A stretch of DNA of 64,000 nt from Amycolatopsis sp. 2-15. GTDB lineage: Bacteria; Actinomycetota; Actinomycetes; Mycobacteriales; Pseudonocardiaceae. Below are positions 43,647-51,564 of the stretch, piece after piece; within the stretch, counting starts at the first letter, position 1; each line of letters begins with the position of its first letter. Under the pieces are notes generated by a model, which was not told the origin of the DNA, searched no databases, and saw only the letters and a program-made list of their open reading frames with translations. Location: NCBI RefSeq assembly GCF_030285625.1, contig NZ_CP127294.1:3234001-3298000 (forward strand), written 5' to 3'. A program made the translations under genes and the position numbers.

Positions 43647-44381
43647 TCAGCTCCTCACCCGGAACAGCGCGCCCAGCGAACGCACCAGGCGCGTGGTGCC
43701 GGTGAGCCGCAGGCCTTCCCAGATCGTCACCTGGTTCGCGGTGAGCACGGGCTTGCCCAGCGCGGTCTCGATGGCGTTGATCTCGCCGAGCGTGCGCATC
43801 GCGGTGTCCGGCACGAGCACGGCGTCGGCCTCGGGGTGGTTGTTCTCCGCGGCCAGGCGCACCACGGCTTCGGGCTCCAAGCGGCCGACCTCGGCGGCGG
43901 TGTCGATGCCCGCGCTCGCCATCGTGAGCACCTCGACGCCGCCGACGGCGAGGAAGTCCACGAACAGGCGCGCCACGTCGTCGGGGTAGCTCGCGGCCAC
44001 CGCGACCCGCTTCACGCCGAGGGCCTGCGCTGCGTGCACGAAGGCGAAGGACGTGCTCGATGCCGGGACCCCGGCCACCGCGGCGAGGCGGTCGGCCTGG
44101 TCGCGCGCCCCGTCCCAGCCGTACACGAAGCTGCCGGACGTGCAGGCCCAGATCACCGCGTCGGGCTCGTGCTTGGCGAGCAGCGTGGCGCCGTCGGCGA
44201 GGCGGGCCTCGCTGCCGAGGTCGAGCAGCTCGGGCACGGCGTGCAGGTCGGTGCCGTAGATGTGCTCGACCGGCAGCCGGATGTCGCCTTCGTCGGCGTC
44301 CGACCCGCCGAGCAGCTGCTCGGCGAGCGGGTAGTCGTCCTCGGCCGCGTGGTCGGGGTAGATGAAGCCGATCGTGGTCAC
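43647..44381 (-). CDS. Asp/Glu racemase/maleate isomerase-fold protein with one catalytic Cys missing
   Basis: Protein of 244 residues. It begins TTIGFIYPDHAAEDDYPLAE, typical of the maleate cis-trans isomerase/arylmalonate decarboxylase group. The first active-site Cys is present (VIWACTSGSFVYG), but at the second site, where two-Cys members have C-T, it reads VLVPDTAMRTL: Asp replaces Cys. Arylmalonate decarboxylase keeps only the second Cys; this is the reverse pattern. It may catalyse decarboxylation or a lyase reaction rather than racemisation. It lies behind a perfect 16-bp operator and precedes the regulator by 3 bases. Confidence 0.82.
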   Translation of the reverse strand: MTTIGFIYPDHAAEDDYPLAEQLLGGSDADEGDIRLPVEHIYGTDLHAVPELLDLGSEARLADGATLLAKHEPDAVIWACTSGSFVYGWDGARDQADRLAAVAGVPASSTSFAFVHAAQALGVKRVAVAASYPDDVARLFVDFLAVGGVEVLTMASAGIDTAAEVGRLEPEAVVRLAAENNHPEADAVLVPDTAMRTLGEINAIETALGKPVLTANQVTIWEGLRLTGTTRLVRSLGALFRVRS

Positions 44382-44399
44382 GAAACCTCCGGGATGAGC

Positions 44400-44415
44400 A
44401 GATTGTCGACAATCT
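44400..44415. promoter_or_regulatory. GntR/FCD operator, site 2
   Basis: AGATTGTCGACAATCT is a perfect 16-bp palindrome 19 bases before the start of the one-Cys isomerase gene, controlling that gene and the regulator. Confidence 0.88.
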
Positions 44416-44427
44416 TAGACAGGCGCG

Positions 44428-45168
44428 TCAAGAGACCTCCCGCAGCCACTTGCCGGGGCCGACGATCGGCAGGTTCATGCGGCGCAGGCACGCCCACATG
44501 GTCAGCTGGTTGGCCGTGAGCACGGGTTTGCCCAGCGCGGCCTCGAGGGGCTCGATCAAGTCGAAGGTAGGGAGGTTGGTGCAGCTGACGAAGATCGCTT
44601 CGGCGTCGCTGTGATCGGCGGCGAGGATGCGCTCGGCGATGGTGCGGTAGCTGACCTTCCAGATGCCGCCGCCCAGGCCGAGGTGGTCGCTGGACACCGT
44701 GGTCACGCCGAGCTCGGCGAGGAAGTCGTGGAGCTTGCCGGTGAGGTCGGCGTCGTAGGGGGTGAGCACCGAGATCCGGTGCAGGTCGAGCTGCTGCAGC
44801 ACCTCGGCCAGCGCCCCCGAGGTCGTCACCGCGTCGAGCGCGCCCGCGTCGCAGATCGCCTTGGTGAGGGAGCGCTCGTAGTCGATGCCGTTGACGAAGC
44901 TGCCCGACGTGCAGAGGTAGGCGACCACCTCGGGCTCGACGTGCAGCACGTCGCGCGTCGCCGCCGCGAGGTGGCGGCTGTCGCTCACGAGCTGCGCCAT
45001 CTCCATGCTCACGGGCACGGGTTCGTACGGCGTGCGGGCGAGATGGAGGGAGACCTCCATGGGTACCCACCGCCAGAGTTCGCGTTCGAGGGCAAGGTCG
45101 AACGGCGCGATCACGCCGATGCCGCGCTGTGCGAGCGGGCCCTCGAACGCGAGGAAATCCAGATCCAA
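44428..45168 (-). CDS. Asp/Glu racemase/maleate isomerase-family enzyme with both catalytic Cys
   Basis: Protein of 246 residues, paralogous to the protein encoded at 43647. Both catalytic Cys are kept: VAYLCTSGSFVNG and IFVSCTNLPTFD. The C-terminal LEAALGKPVLTANQLTMWACL is shared with its paralogue. Two-Cys members include maleate isomerases, aspartate racemases and hydantoin racemases; this gene is expected to be the redox-sensitive cis-trans or racemising partner. It is a separate unit behind the third operator and ends just before operator 2. Confidence 0.85.
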   Translation of the reverse strand: MDLDFLAFEGPLAQRGIGVIAPFDLALERELWRWVPMEVSLHLARTPYEPVPVSMEMAQLVSDSRHLAAATRDVLHVEPEVVAYLCTSGSFVNGIDYERSLTKAICDAGALDAVTTSGALAEVLQQLDLHRISVLTPYDADLTGKLHDFLAELGVTTVSSDHLGLGGGIWKVSYRTIAERILAADHSDAEAIFVSCTNLPTFDLIEPLEAALGKPVLTANQLTMWACLRRMNLPIVGPGKWLREVS

Positions 45169-45231
45169 GGCTCAGCCTCCGGAATACGCCTGTGCAGATG
45201 ACACGTCCGGTGCTCCGGGGGTCGTTCCTCG

Positions 45232-45245
45232 GATTGTTGACAATC
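45232..45245. promoter_or_regulatory. GntR/FCD operator, site 3
   Basis: GATTGTTGACAATC, a 14-bp dyad with perfect 6-bp arms, lies between the divergent two-Cys isomerase and hydroxyacid dehydrogenase genes, 63 and 26 bases from their starts. Confidence 0.85.
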
Positions 45246-45271
45246 ATACGAGCCACTTTTACGGTGTCAAT

Positions 45272-46264
45272 GTGATCGCCTCGGAATTTCCCGTACTGGC
45301 GGTGCTGTGCGGGTCGGCTCCACCACCGGACATGGCCGCTATCGAAGAGGCGGCGGTGGTTCGTTACACCGACGCGCGAGGACTACCCGAAGCGCTTACC
45401 GGAGCCCAGGGGCTGTTCGTCTACGATTTCCTCTCCACGGCCGTGCCCGGCGCGTGGCACGCGGCCGGCGACCTGCGCTGGCTGCACATCGCGAGCGCGG
45501 GCGTCGACCCGGTGCTGTTCCCCGGGTTGGTCGAGAGCGACGTCGTGCTCACTAACTCGCGGGGCGTCTTCGACGACGCCATCGCCGAGTACGTGCTGTG
45601 CGTGGTCCTGGCCTTCGCCAAGGACTTCGCGCGATCGCTCGACCTGCAGCGCGCCGGCACGTGGCAGCACCGCGAGACCGAACGCGTCGCCGGGCGCGAG
45701 GTGCTCGTGGTCGGGACCGGGCCCATCGGCCGCTCGATCGCGCGGCTGCTGCGCGCGGCCGGCCTGCGCGTGTCCGGGGCCGGACGGCGCCCGCGCACGG
45801 GCGACCCCGACTTCGGCACGTTGCACGACTCCGCGCAGCTCACGGAGCACTTGCCGGCCTTCGACTACGTCGTGGCCGTCGCGCCGCTGACCGAGCAGAC
45901 GAAGGGCATGTTCGACGCGGCGGCGTTCGCGGCGATGAAGCCGTCGGCGCGGTTCGTGAACGTCGGGCGCGGCGAGCTGGTGGTCACGTCGGACCTGGTG
46001 GCGGCGTTGCGCGGAGGTGAGATTGCGGGCGCGGCCCTCGATGTGTTCGACACCGAGCCGCTGCCGGGCGACAGTCCACTCTGGACAATGCCGGACGTGC
46101 TGCTGTCGCCGCACATGTCGGGGGACTTCGCGGGCTGGCGCAACACTCTGGTAGAGGTCTTCGCGGCGAACTTCCGCCGCTGGGTGGCCGGGGAGCCGTT
46201 GCACAACGTCGTGGACAAACGGCTCGGATACGTGCCGTCGGAATCGCAGGGAGCAGCCGGATGA
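45272..46264 (+). CDS. D-2-hydroxyacid dehydrogenase
   Basis: Enzyme of 330 residues from the GTG at 45272; the frame continues upstream across the operator, so the longer form is not credible. The NAD motif is VLVVGTGPIGRSIARLLRAAG. The catalytic Arg (NVGRGELV), Glu (DVFDTEPLP) and His (LLSPHMSG) of the family are all present. It would interconvert a 2-oxoacid and a D-2-hydroxyacid. It overlaps the amidase by 4 bases, so the two are translationally coupled under operator 3. Confidence 0.87.
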   Translation: MIASEFPVLAVLCGSAPPPDMAAIEEAAVVRYTDARGLPEALTGAQGLFVYDFLSTAVPGAWHAAGDLRWLHIASAGVDPVLFPGLVESDVVLTNSRGVFDDAIAEYVLCVVLAFAKDFARSLDLQRAGTWQHRETERVAGREVLVVGTGPIGRSIARLLRAAGLRVSGAGRRPRTGDPDFGTLHDSAQLTEHLPAFDYVVAVAPLTEQTKGMFDAAAFAAMKPSARFVNVGRGELVVTSDLVAALRGGEIAGAALDVFDTEPLPGDSPLWTMPDVLLSPHMSGDFAGWRNTLVEVFAANFRRWVAGEPLHNVVDKRLGYVPSESQGAAG

Positions 46265-47643
46265 GCCACCGGGAACTGACCGCAAGCGAACTGGTCGCCG
46301 CCTACGCCACCGGGGAGCTTTCGCCGGTGGAGGCGACCGAGGACGCGCTGCAGGCCATCGAGGAACGCGACGGCGATCTCAACGCCTTCTGCCTCGTCGA
46401 CGCCGACCGCGCGCTGGAACAGGCGAAGGCCGCCGAGATCCGCTGGCGCGACGGCAACCCGATCGGCTGGCTCGACGGGGTGCCCGCGTCGATCAAGGAC
46501 ATGTTCCTCACCGCAGGCTGGCCCACCCGGCGCGGCTCCACGAGCATCCCGGCCGAGGGGTCGTGGGACGTCGACAGCCCCGTGATGGCGCGGATGCGCG
46601 AGGCCGGCCTGGTGGTGCTGGGCAAAACGACCACGCCTGAGATCGCGTGGAAGGGCGTGACCGACAGCGCGCTCGCCGGCATCACGCGCAACCCCGTCGA
46701 CCCGTCGAAGACCGCCGGCGGCTCCAGCGGTGGCAGCGCGGCGGCCGTCGCGGCGGACATGGGCGCGATCTCCGTGGGTACCGACGGCGGTGGTTCGGTG
46801 CGGATCCCCGCGTCGTTCTGCGGGATCGTCGGGCTGAAGCCGACCCACGGGCGGATCCCGTTGTTCCCGGCGAGCCCGTTCGGCCCGCTGTCGCACGCCG
46901 GCCCGATGGCGCGCAGCGTCGACGACACCGCGCTGCTGCTCGACGTGATCGCCACGTCCGACCCGCGTGACCCGGCCGCGCTCGCGCCGCCGGTCAGCAC
47001 CTACCGCGAGGCCGTGCGGCGTGACGTGCGCGGACTCATCGCGGCGTTCTCGCCGACGCTCGGCTACGTGGACGTGGACCCGGAGGTAGCGGCGATCGTC
47101 GCGGCGGCCGTGAAGGCGCTCGACGACGCGGGGCTGCAGATCGAGGAGGTGGACCCGGGGTTCGAGGACCCGAAGCCGTCGTTCGACGTGCTCTGGTCCA
47201 CCGGCGCGGCGAAGATGCTCGACGGGTTCCCGCCGGGCAGCGAGGACCGCGTCGACCCCGGGCTGCGCCGCGTTTGGGAGCAGGGCAAGACCTACAGCGC
47301 GAGCGACTACCTCGACGCCACCGCCGCCCGCGCGGCGCTCGGCATCCTGATGGGCGAGTTCCACACGCGCTACGACGTGCTGATCACCCCGACCATCCCG
47401 ATCCCGCCGTTCGAGGCCGGGCACGACGTGCCGCCGGGCAGCGGGCTGAGCGAGTGGCCGGAGTGGACGCCGTTCACCTACCCGTTCAACATGACGCAGC
47501 AGCCGGCGATCAGCGTCCCGGCCGGACGGACGTCGGCCGGATTGCCGGTGGGGCTGCAGATCGTGGGTCCGCGGCACTCCGACGACCTCGTGCTGGCCGT
47601 CGCGAAGCTGCTCGAAGAGGTGCGGCCCTGGGTGGTGCGCTGA
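46261..47643 (+). CDS. Amidase-signature family hydrolase
   Basis: Enzyme of 460 residues. The amidase signature is complete: Lys in VPASIKDMF, the glycine-rich GGSSGGSAAAVAADMGA with the cis-Ser, and the nucleophile Ser in GTDGGGSVRIPASFCG. It hydrolyses amides to carboxylates; in this context it is the probable entry enzyme supplying an acid to the isomerases and dehydrogenases. The N-terminal SELVAAYATGELSPVEATED is the usual lead. It is the last gene of the plus-strand operon. Confidence 0.88.
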   Translation: MSHRELTASELVAAYATGELSPVEATEDALQAIEERDGDLNAFCLVDADRALEQAKAAEIRWRDGNPIGWLDGVPASIKDMFLTAGWPTRRGSTSIPAEGSWDVDSPVMARMREAGLVVLGKTTTPEIAWKGVTDSALAGITRNPVDPSKTAGGSSGGSAAAVAADMGAISVGTDGGGSVRIPASFCGIVGLKPTHGRIPLFPASPFGPLSHAGPMARSVDDTALLLDVIATSDPRDPAALAPPVSTYREAVRRDVRGLIAAFSPTLGYVDVDPEVAAIVAAAVKALDDAGLQIEEVDPGFEDPKPSFDVLWSTGAAKMLDGFPPGSEDRVDPGLRRVWEQGKTYSASDYLDATAARAALGILMGEFHTRYDVLITPTIPIPPFEAGHDVPPGSGLSEWPEWTPFTYPFNMTQQPAISVPAGRTSAGLPVGLQIVGPRHSDDLVLAVAKLLEEVRPWVVR

Positions 47644-47705
47644 CCCGACGCACGTTGGGGTGAACTCCGGCCGCGAGCGGCGGAAACTGTGCCAGGGTCT
47701 GGCGC

Positions 47706-47966
47706 GTGCATTCCACGGGCTGGCGATACGAGCAGGCGATCGCCACTGTCGACATGGCCGGTCAACCCACCCGCGTGATCGTGGGCCTCATCGAACGCGA
47801 CGACCGTCTGTCGGCCGCCCTCCGCATCGAAGACGGCCCGACGGCGCTGGTGCCGCTCGAAACGGGCGGGGAGCTGCTCAAGGCGCTGCGCCAGACCCTC
47901 GAGAGCTGGTGGAAGCTCGACGGTCACCGCGACGTCGCGCCTGAGCCGCGTTCGCCCGGGCGCTGA
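47706..47966 (+). CDS. Small hypothetical protein
   Basis: Protein of 86 residues from a GTG start. No family is recognised. It is mainly soluble, with a beta-like first half (YEQAIATVDMAGQPTRVIVGLIERDD) and a helical TGGELLKALRQTLESWW. Its 3' end overlaps the convergent ArsR gene by 43 bases, and its stop lies in the first unit of a 15-bp tandem repeat. Confidence 0.55.
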   Translation: MHSTGWRYEQAIATVDMAGQPTRVIVGLIERDDRLSAALRIEDGPTALVPLETGGELLKALRQTLESWWKLDGHRDVAPEPRSPGR

Positions 47967-48688
47967 CTACCGAAACGCTGACTACCGAAACGCTGACTGC
48001 CGGAAACACCCACTGGCGGAAAGGCCAGCCGCGCCAAGCGGTCCCGGCCGGCCGGCGTGATCCGCAGTGCTCGCCCGGCCGGGCGGCGGCGGACCCAGCC
48101 CGCGTCGAGGAGGCCGCTCAGCAGCGCGGCGCCGAGCGCGCCGGCGAGGTGAACCCTGCCCTGTGACCAGTCGAGGCAGGCGCGCACGGGTGGAGCGGCG
48201 GTGACTCCGGTGATCCCGAGTGCGCAGAGCAACGGATGGTCGAAGGTGCGCACGGCGGCGGTGTCGCCGGGGCGGAGTGCGCCGACGACGCCGTCCTCTT
48301 GAAGCCGGGCCGCGATCGTGACGCCGAGCCGGCCGCCGAGGTGGCCGTAACAAACGCGGGCCTCGAGCAGCGCGTTCGTCGGCGGGTCCGGCTGCAGGTT
48401 CGCGGGCAGGCGCGGAGGCGCGAGCGCGGCGAGGGCCTCCACGAGCTGGGCGATCTCCGGCCCGGCGAGCCGGTGCAGCCGCTGCCGGCCGGACTCCGTC
48501 ACGCGCACCAGGCCCGCGTCGCACAGCCGCCGCAAGTGCGCGCTCGCCGTGGACGGGGCGATACCCGCGACCGTCGCGAGGACGCGCGCGGTGTGCGCGT
48601 CGCCGTCCATGAGCTGCAGCAGCATCGCCGCGCGCGCCGGTTCGCCGATCGCCTGCGCGACGGTCGCGATGTCCGGTCCGGCCGTCAT
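47924..48688 (-). CDS. ArsR-family transcriptional regulator with C-terminal extension
   Basis: Regulator of 254 residues, longer than metal-sensing ArsR proteins (about 100-120). The winged helix is at the N-terminus: AIGEPARAAMLLQLMDGDAH, GIAPSTASAHLRRLCDAGLV, RLHRLAG. No metal-binding Cys pair is present. A second part at about 100-225 (LEARVCYGHLGGRLGVTIAAR) is a conserved extension seen in actinobacterial ArsR-like proteins, probably for ligand binding. The tail is a repeated G-S-Q-R-F motif. A 7-bp-arm palindrome lies in the divergent region shared with the MaoC gene. Confidence 0.82.
   Translation of the reverse strand: MTAGPDIATVAQAIGEPARAAMLLQLMDGDAHTARVLATVAGIAPSTASAHLRRLCDAGLVRVTESGRQRLHRLAGPEIAQLVEALAALAPPRLPANLQPDPPTNALLEARVCYGHLGGRLGVTIAARLQEDGVVGALRPGDTAAVRTFDHPLLCALGITGVTAAPPVRACLDWSQGRVHLAGALGAALLSGLLDAGWVRRRPAGRALRITPAGRDRLARLAFPPVGVSGSQRFGSQRFGSQRPGERGSGATSR
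47961..48006. repeat. 15-bp tandem repeat, three units
   Basis: CGCTGACTACCGAAA occurs twice exactly (47961-47975, 47976-47990), then once with two changes and one extra base (47991-48006). In the ArsR protein it encodes the tail G-S-Q-R-F repeated. It also overlaps the stop of the convergent small gene, so slippage here would alter the length of the ArsR tail. Confidence 0.85.
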
Positions 48689-48711
48689 CGGCCGAGATTA
48701 GCCCGCCGACA

Positions 48712-48729
48712 GTTCGCTGCGGAGCGAAC
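48712..48729. promoter_or_regulatory. ArsR operator between divergent ArsR and MaoC genes
   Basis: GTTCGCTGCGGAGCGAAC has perfect 7-bp arms around GCGG. It is 24 bases from the ArsR start and 25 from the MaoC-type start, ideally placed to control both. Confidence 0.78.
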
Positions 48730-48753
48730 AGTTGTTGTGGCAGGCTGCGGGCC

Positions 48754-49224
48754 ATGACCGAGTTCACGACGCCGATCGACGACCGCTGGTTCGAGGACTA
48801 CCCGCAAGGCGCGGTGTACGAGTTCGGCGAAGCGGTGGTGACCGCGGAAGAGATCGTCGAGTACGCGCGGCGTTTCGACCCGCAGACCTTCCACACCGAC
48901 CCGGCCGCGGCCGAACACGGCCCCTTCGGCGGCCTCGTCGCCAGCGGCTGGCACACGGCGGGCGTGATGATGCGGATGTTCGTGGACCACTTCCTGTCCT
49001 CGGTGTCCAGCCTCGGCAGCTCCGGCATGGACGACGTGCGCTGGCCGCGCCCCGTCCGTCCCGGCGACAAGCTCCACGTGCGCGCCACCATCGAGGAAGC
49101 GCGGCTGTCGAAGTCCAAGCCGGACCGCGGCCTGCTCCGCACGCACATCGAGCTCTTCAACGCCGACGCCGAGGTCGTGATGAGCGCCCACGCCATCAAC
49201 TTCATGGCGGTACGCCCGAAATAG
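48754..49224 (+). CDS. MaoC-like hot-dog dehydratase
   Basis: Protein of 156 residues. The hydratase 2/MaoC motif is ARRFDPQTFHTDPAAAEHGPFGG with the catalytic Asp-X4-His pair, then LVASGWHTAG. Single-domain MaoC proteins hydrate 2-enoyl-CoA to R-3-hydroxyacyl-CoA or act on related acyl thioesters. It is divergent from the ArsR gene with the palindrome between them, so probably induced by an acyl-CoA-linked signal. Confidence 0.85.
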   Translation: MTEFTTPIDDRWFEDYPQGAVYEFGEAVVTAEEIVEYARRFDPQTFHTDPAAAEHGPFGGLVASGWHTAGVMMRMFVDHFLSSVSSLGSSGMDDVRWPRPVRPGDKLHVRATIEEARLSKSKPDRGLLRTHIELFNADAEVVMSAHAINFMAVRPK

Positions 49225-49240
49225 CCGTTTCGCAACGGGC

Positions 49241-50464
49241 TCAAGTGGCCGGCAACGCGATCGATCGCTGTCGCACCAAGCCGCGCACCTGCCGGCTGGA
49301 CAACGTGAGCAAAGTCGCCACCACGATCAGCACGCCGCAGCCCAGCAGCACGGGCTCGCGGCCCAGGTGCTCGACCAGCGGTCCCGCCGCGATCTGGCCG
49401 ATGGGCATGGCCGCGAGGGACCCCAGCACGTCGTAGGAGTACACGCGGGCGAGGCGGTCTTCGGGGATGTTCTCCTGCAGGGACACATCCCACACGACGC
49501 TGAACTGCTCCATCGCCAAGCCGGCCAGGGCCATCGCCACGAGCAGGGGTATCAGGGCGGGCCAGAGGCCCAGGCTGAGCACCGGCAGAGCCTCCGCCGT
49601 CACCAGCAGGACGCCGACGAACAGCGCGCGCCGGGGTTGCCGGCGGGCGGCGATGAGGCCGCCGAGCATGGAGCCGGCTGTCTGGACCGCAAGGGCGACG
49701 CCCCAGCCCGTGCGGCCGAACGTCTCGTCGGCGACCACCGGGCCGATCACGACGAGCGTGCCGAGGCCGGCGGCGTTGACGAAGGCGAACTGCACCACCA
49801 CGATCCACACCCACGTGCGCGAACGGAACTCGTGCCAGCCCGCGATCAGTTCGGCGATCGGGTGGCTCGCCTCGATGCGGGCGCCGCGTGGGAGGCGGAT
49901 GCCGCGGTAGGCGACGGCGGCGGCCAGGAACAGCAGCGCGTTCACCGCGACCGCCCAGCCCGAGCCGGCCACGGCGACCACGATCCCGGCGACGCCCGCG
50001 CCCGCGACGCGGCCGGTGTTGGTGAGCAGGCGGATCAGCGCGTTGGCCTGGTTCAGCTGGTCACGCGAAACGGTCTGGGGCGTGATGGCCGCCGCCGCGG
50101 GCAGCGAGATCGCGGCCACGGCGCCGTTCACCGCGCTCAGCGCCACGAGGAACGGGATCGATGCGAATCCACAAAGGACACTCACGGCGAGCGCACCCTG
50201 GGTGATGCCGGCGGCCACCTCGGTGCCCTGCATGATCACCGAGCGGGGCAGGCGGTCGGCCAGCACGCCGCCGAACAGCACCAGCGCGATGTTCGCGACC
50301 GACCGCACGCCGACCACGAGACCGAGGTCGACGGCCGAACCGGTGAGGTCGAGCACGGCGAACGCGAGCGCCACGGGGGCGACGGCGTTGGCGAAGGTGG
50401 CGAGGGTCCGTCCGGTGGCGAGCGCGCGGAAACTGCGGCCGCGCAAGGGCTCGAGAAGGCTCAT
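49241..50464 (-). CDS. MFS transporter (EntS-like)
   Basis: Integral membrane protein of 407 residues with about 12 helices. Motif-A-like GGVLADRLPRSVIM is in the first intracellular loop, and helix pattern and FRALATGRTLATFANAVAPVALAFAVLDLTG start resemble the MFS_3/enterobactin-exporter type. It is convergent with the MaoC gene. Exported substrate unknown. Confidence 0.85.
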   Translation of the reverse strand: MSLLEPLRGRSFRALATGRTLATFANAVAPVALAFAVLDLTGSAVDLGLVVGVRSVANIALVLFGGVLADRLPRSVIMQGTEVAAGITQGALAVSVLCGFASIPFLVALSAVNGAVAAISLPAAAAITPQTVSRDQLNQANALIRLLTNTGRVAGAGVAGIVVAVAGSGWAVAVNALLFLAAAVAYRGIRLPRGARIEASHPIAELIAGWHEFRSRTWVWIVVVQFAFVNAAGLGTLVVIGPVVADETFGRTGWGVALAVQTAGSMLGGLIAARRQPRRALFVGVLLVTAEALPVLSLGLWPALIPLLVAMALAGLAMEQFSVVWDVSLQENIPEDRLARVYSYDVLGSLAAMPIGQIAAGPLVEHLGREPVLLGCGVLIVVATLLTLSSRQVRGLVRQRSIALPAT

Positions 50465-50586
50465 CGGCGCGTCACGCGAGCGAGTATCCGATCATTGGGA
50501 CATCCGGCACAACTCGATATCCGCTGGCCGGGACGCACGCCACAGGTGTGGTGCGGGGCCGTCGCCCGTGTGCTCTCCTGAGGATC

Positions 50587-51561
50587 ATGCGGACGACGAT
50601 TCTGGGCCGGAGCGGACTCGAGGTGTCGAGGATCGCCTTCGGCACGTGGCAGCTCGGCGGGCAGTGGGGTTCCTTCGACGAGGACACGGCGATCGCGGCC
50701 ATCCGGCACGCGCGAGAGCTCGGCGTGACCCTGTTCGACACCGCGCAGGCCTACGGCTCCGGCGCGGCCGAGCAGCTCCTCGGCAAGGCCCTGCGCAGCG
50801 AACTGGACCACGACCGCGACAGCGTCGTCATCGCGACCAAGGGCGGCACGAAACCGCGTGCCGAACGGGCCCGCGACTCTCGCCGTGAGTGGCTCACGCA
50901 GGGCGTGGACAACAGCCTGCGCCTGCTCGGCGTCGACCATCTCGACCTCTACCAGATCCACTGGCCCGACCCCGAGACGCCGGCGGAGGAGGTCGCGGCG
51001 ACGCTGCAGGAGTTCGTCGACGCGGGCAAGGTGCGCCACATCGGCGTGTCGAACTACAACGCCGCCGAGCTCGCCACCTTCGACGAGACGCGCCCGGTGG
51101 AGACGCTGCAGCCGCCGTACCACCTGTTCCGCCGCGGCATCGAGACCGATCCGCTGCCGTACGCGCGGGAACACGACATCGGTGTGCTCGCCTACAGCCC
51201 GCTCGGCAGCGGCCTGCTCACCGGCACCTTCACGGCCGACTCCGTGTTCGACGAGTCCGACTGGCGGTCGAAATCCTCGGCGTTCCAAGGGGAAAACCTG
51301 CGGCACAACCTGGAGATCGTCGACGAGCTCGCCAAGTTCGCTGCCGAACGGGGCGCGTCGGTCAGCCAGCTCGCGATCGCCTGGACGCTCGCCCAGCCCG
51401 GCATCCACGTCGCCATCGTCGGCGCCCGCAAACCGCGCAACATCGAGGCCAGCACGGCCGCCGCGGACCTCGACCTGACAGCCGGAGACCTCGCCGAGAT
51501 CGAGCGCATCACCGCCGGCGCCATCCAGATCGGCGGGGCCAGCCCGGAGGGCATCGCGTAA
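50587..51561 (+). CDS. Aldo/keto reductase
   Basis: Protein of 324 residues from the ATG at 50587. The tetrad is visible: Asp and Tyr in LFDTAQAYGSGAAEQLLG, Lys in VIATKGGT, His in LYQIHWPDP. The GARKPRNIE segment binds the cofactor phosphate. It is an NADPH-dependent carbonyl reductase of the AKR type with unknown substrate; the gene stands alone between divergent MFS and convergent WS/DGAT genes. Confidence 0.87.
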   Translation: MRTTILGRSGLEVSRIAFGTWQLGGQWGSFDEDTAIAAIRHARELGVTLFDTAQAYGSGAAEQLLGKALRSELDHDRDSVVIATKGGTKPRAERARDSRREWLTQGVDNSLRLLGVDHLDLYQIHWPDPETPAEEVAATLQEFVDAGKVRHIGVSNYNAAELATFDETRPVETLQPPYHLFRRGIETDPLPYAREHDIGVLAYSPLGSGLLTGTFTADSVFDESDWRSKSSAFQGENLRHNLEIVDELAKFAAERGASVSQLAIAWTLAQPGIHVAIVGARKPRNIEASTAAADLDLTAGDLAEIERITAGAIQIGGASPEGIA

Positions 51562-51564
51562 GCC

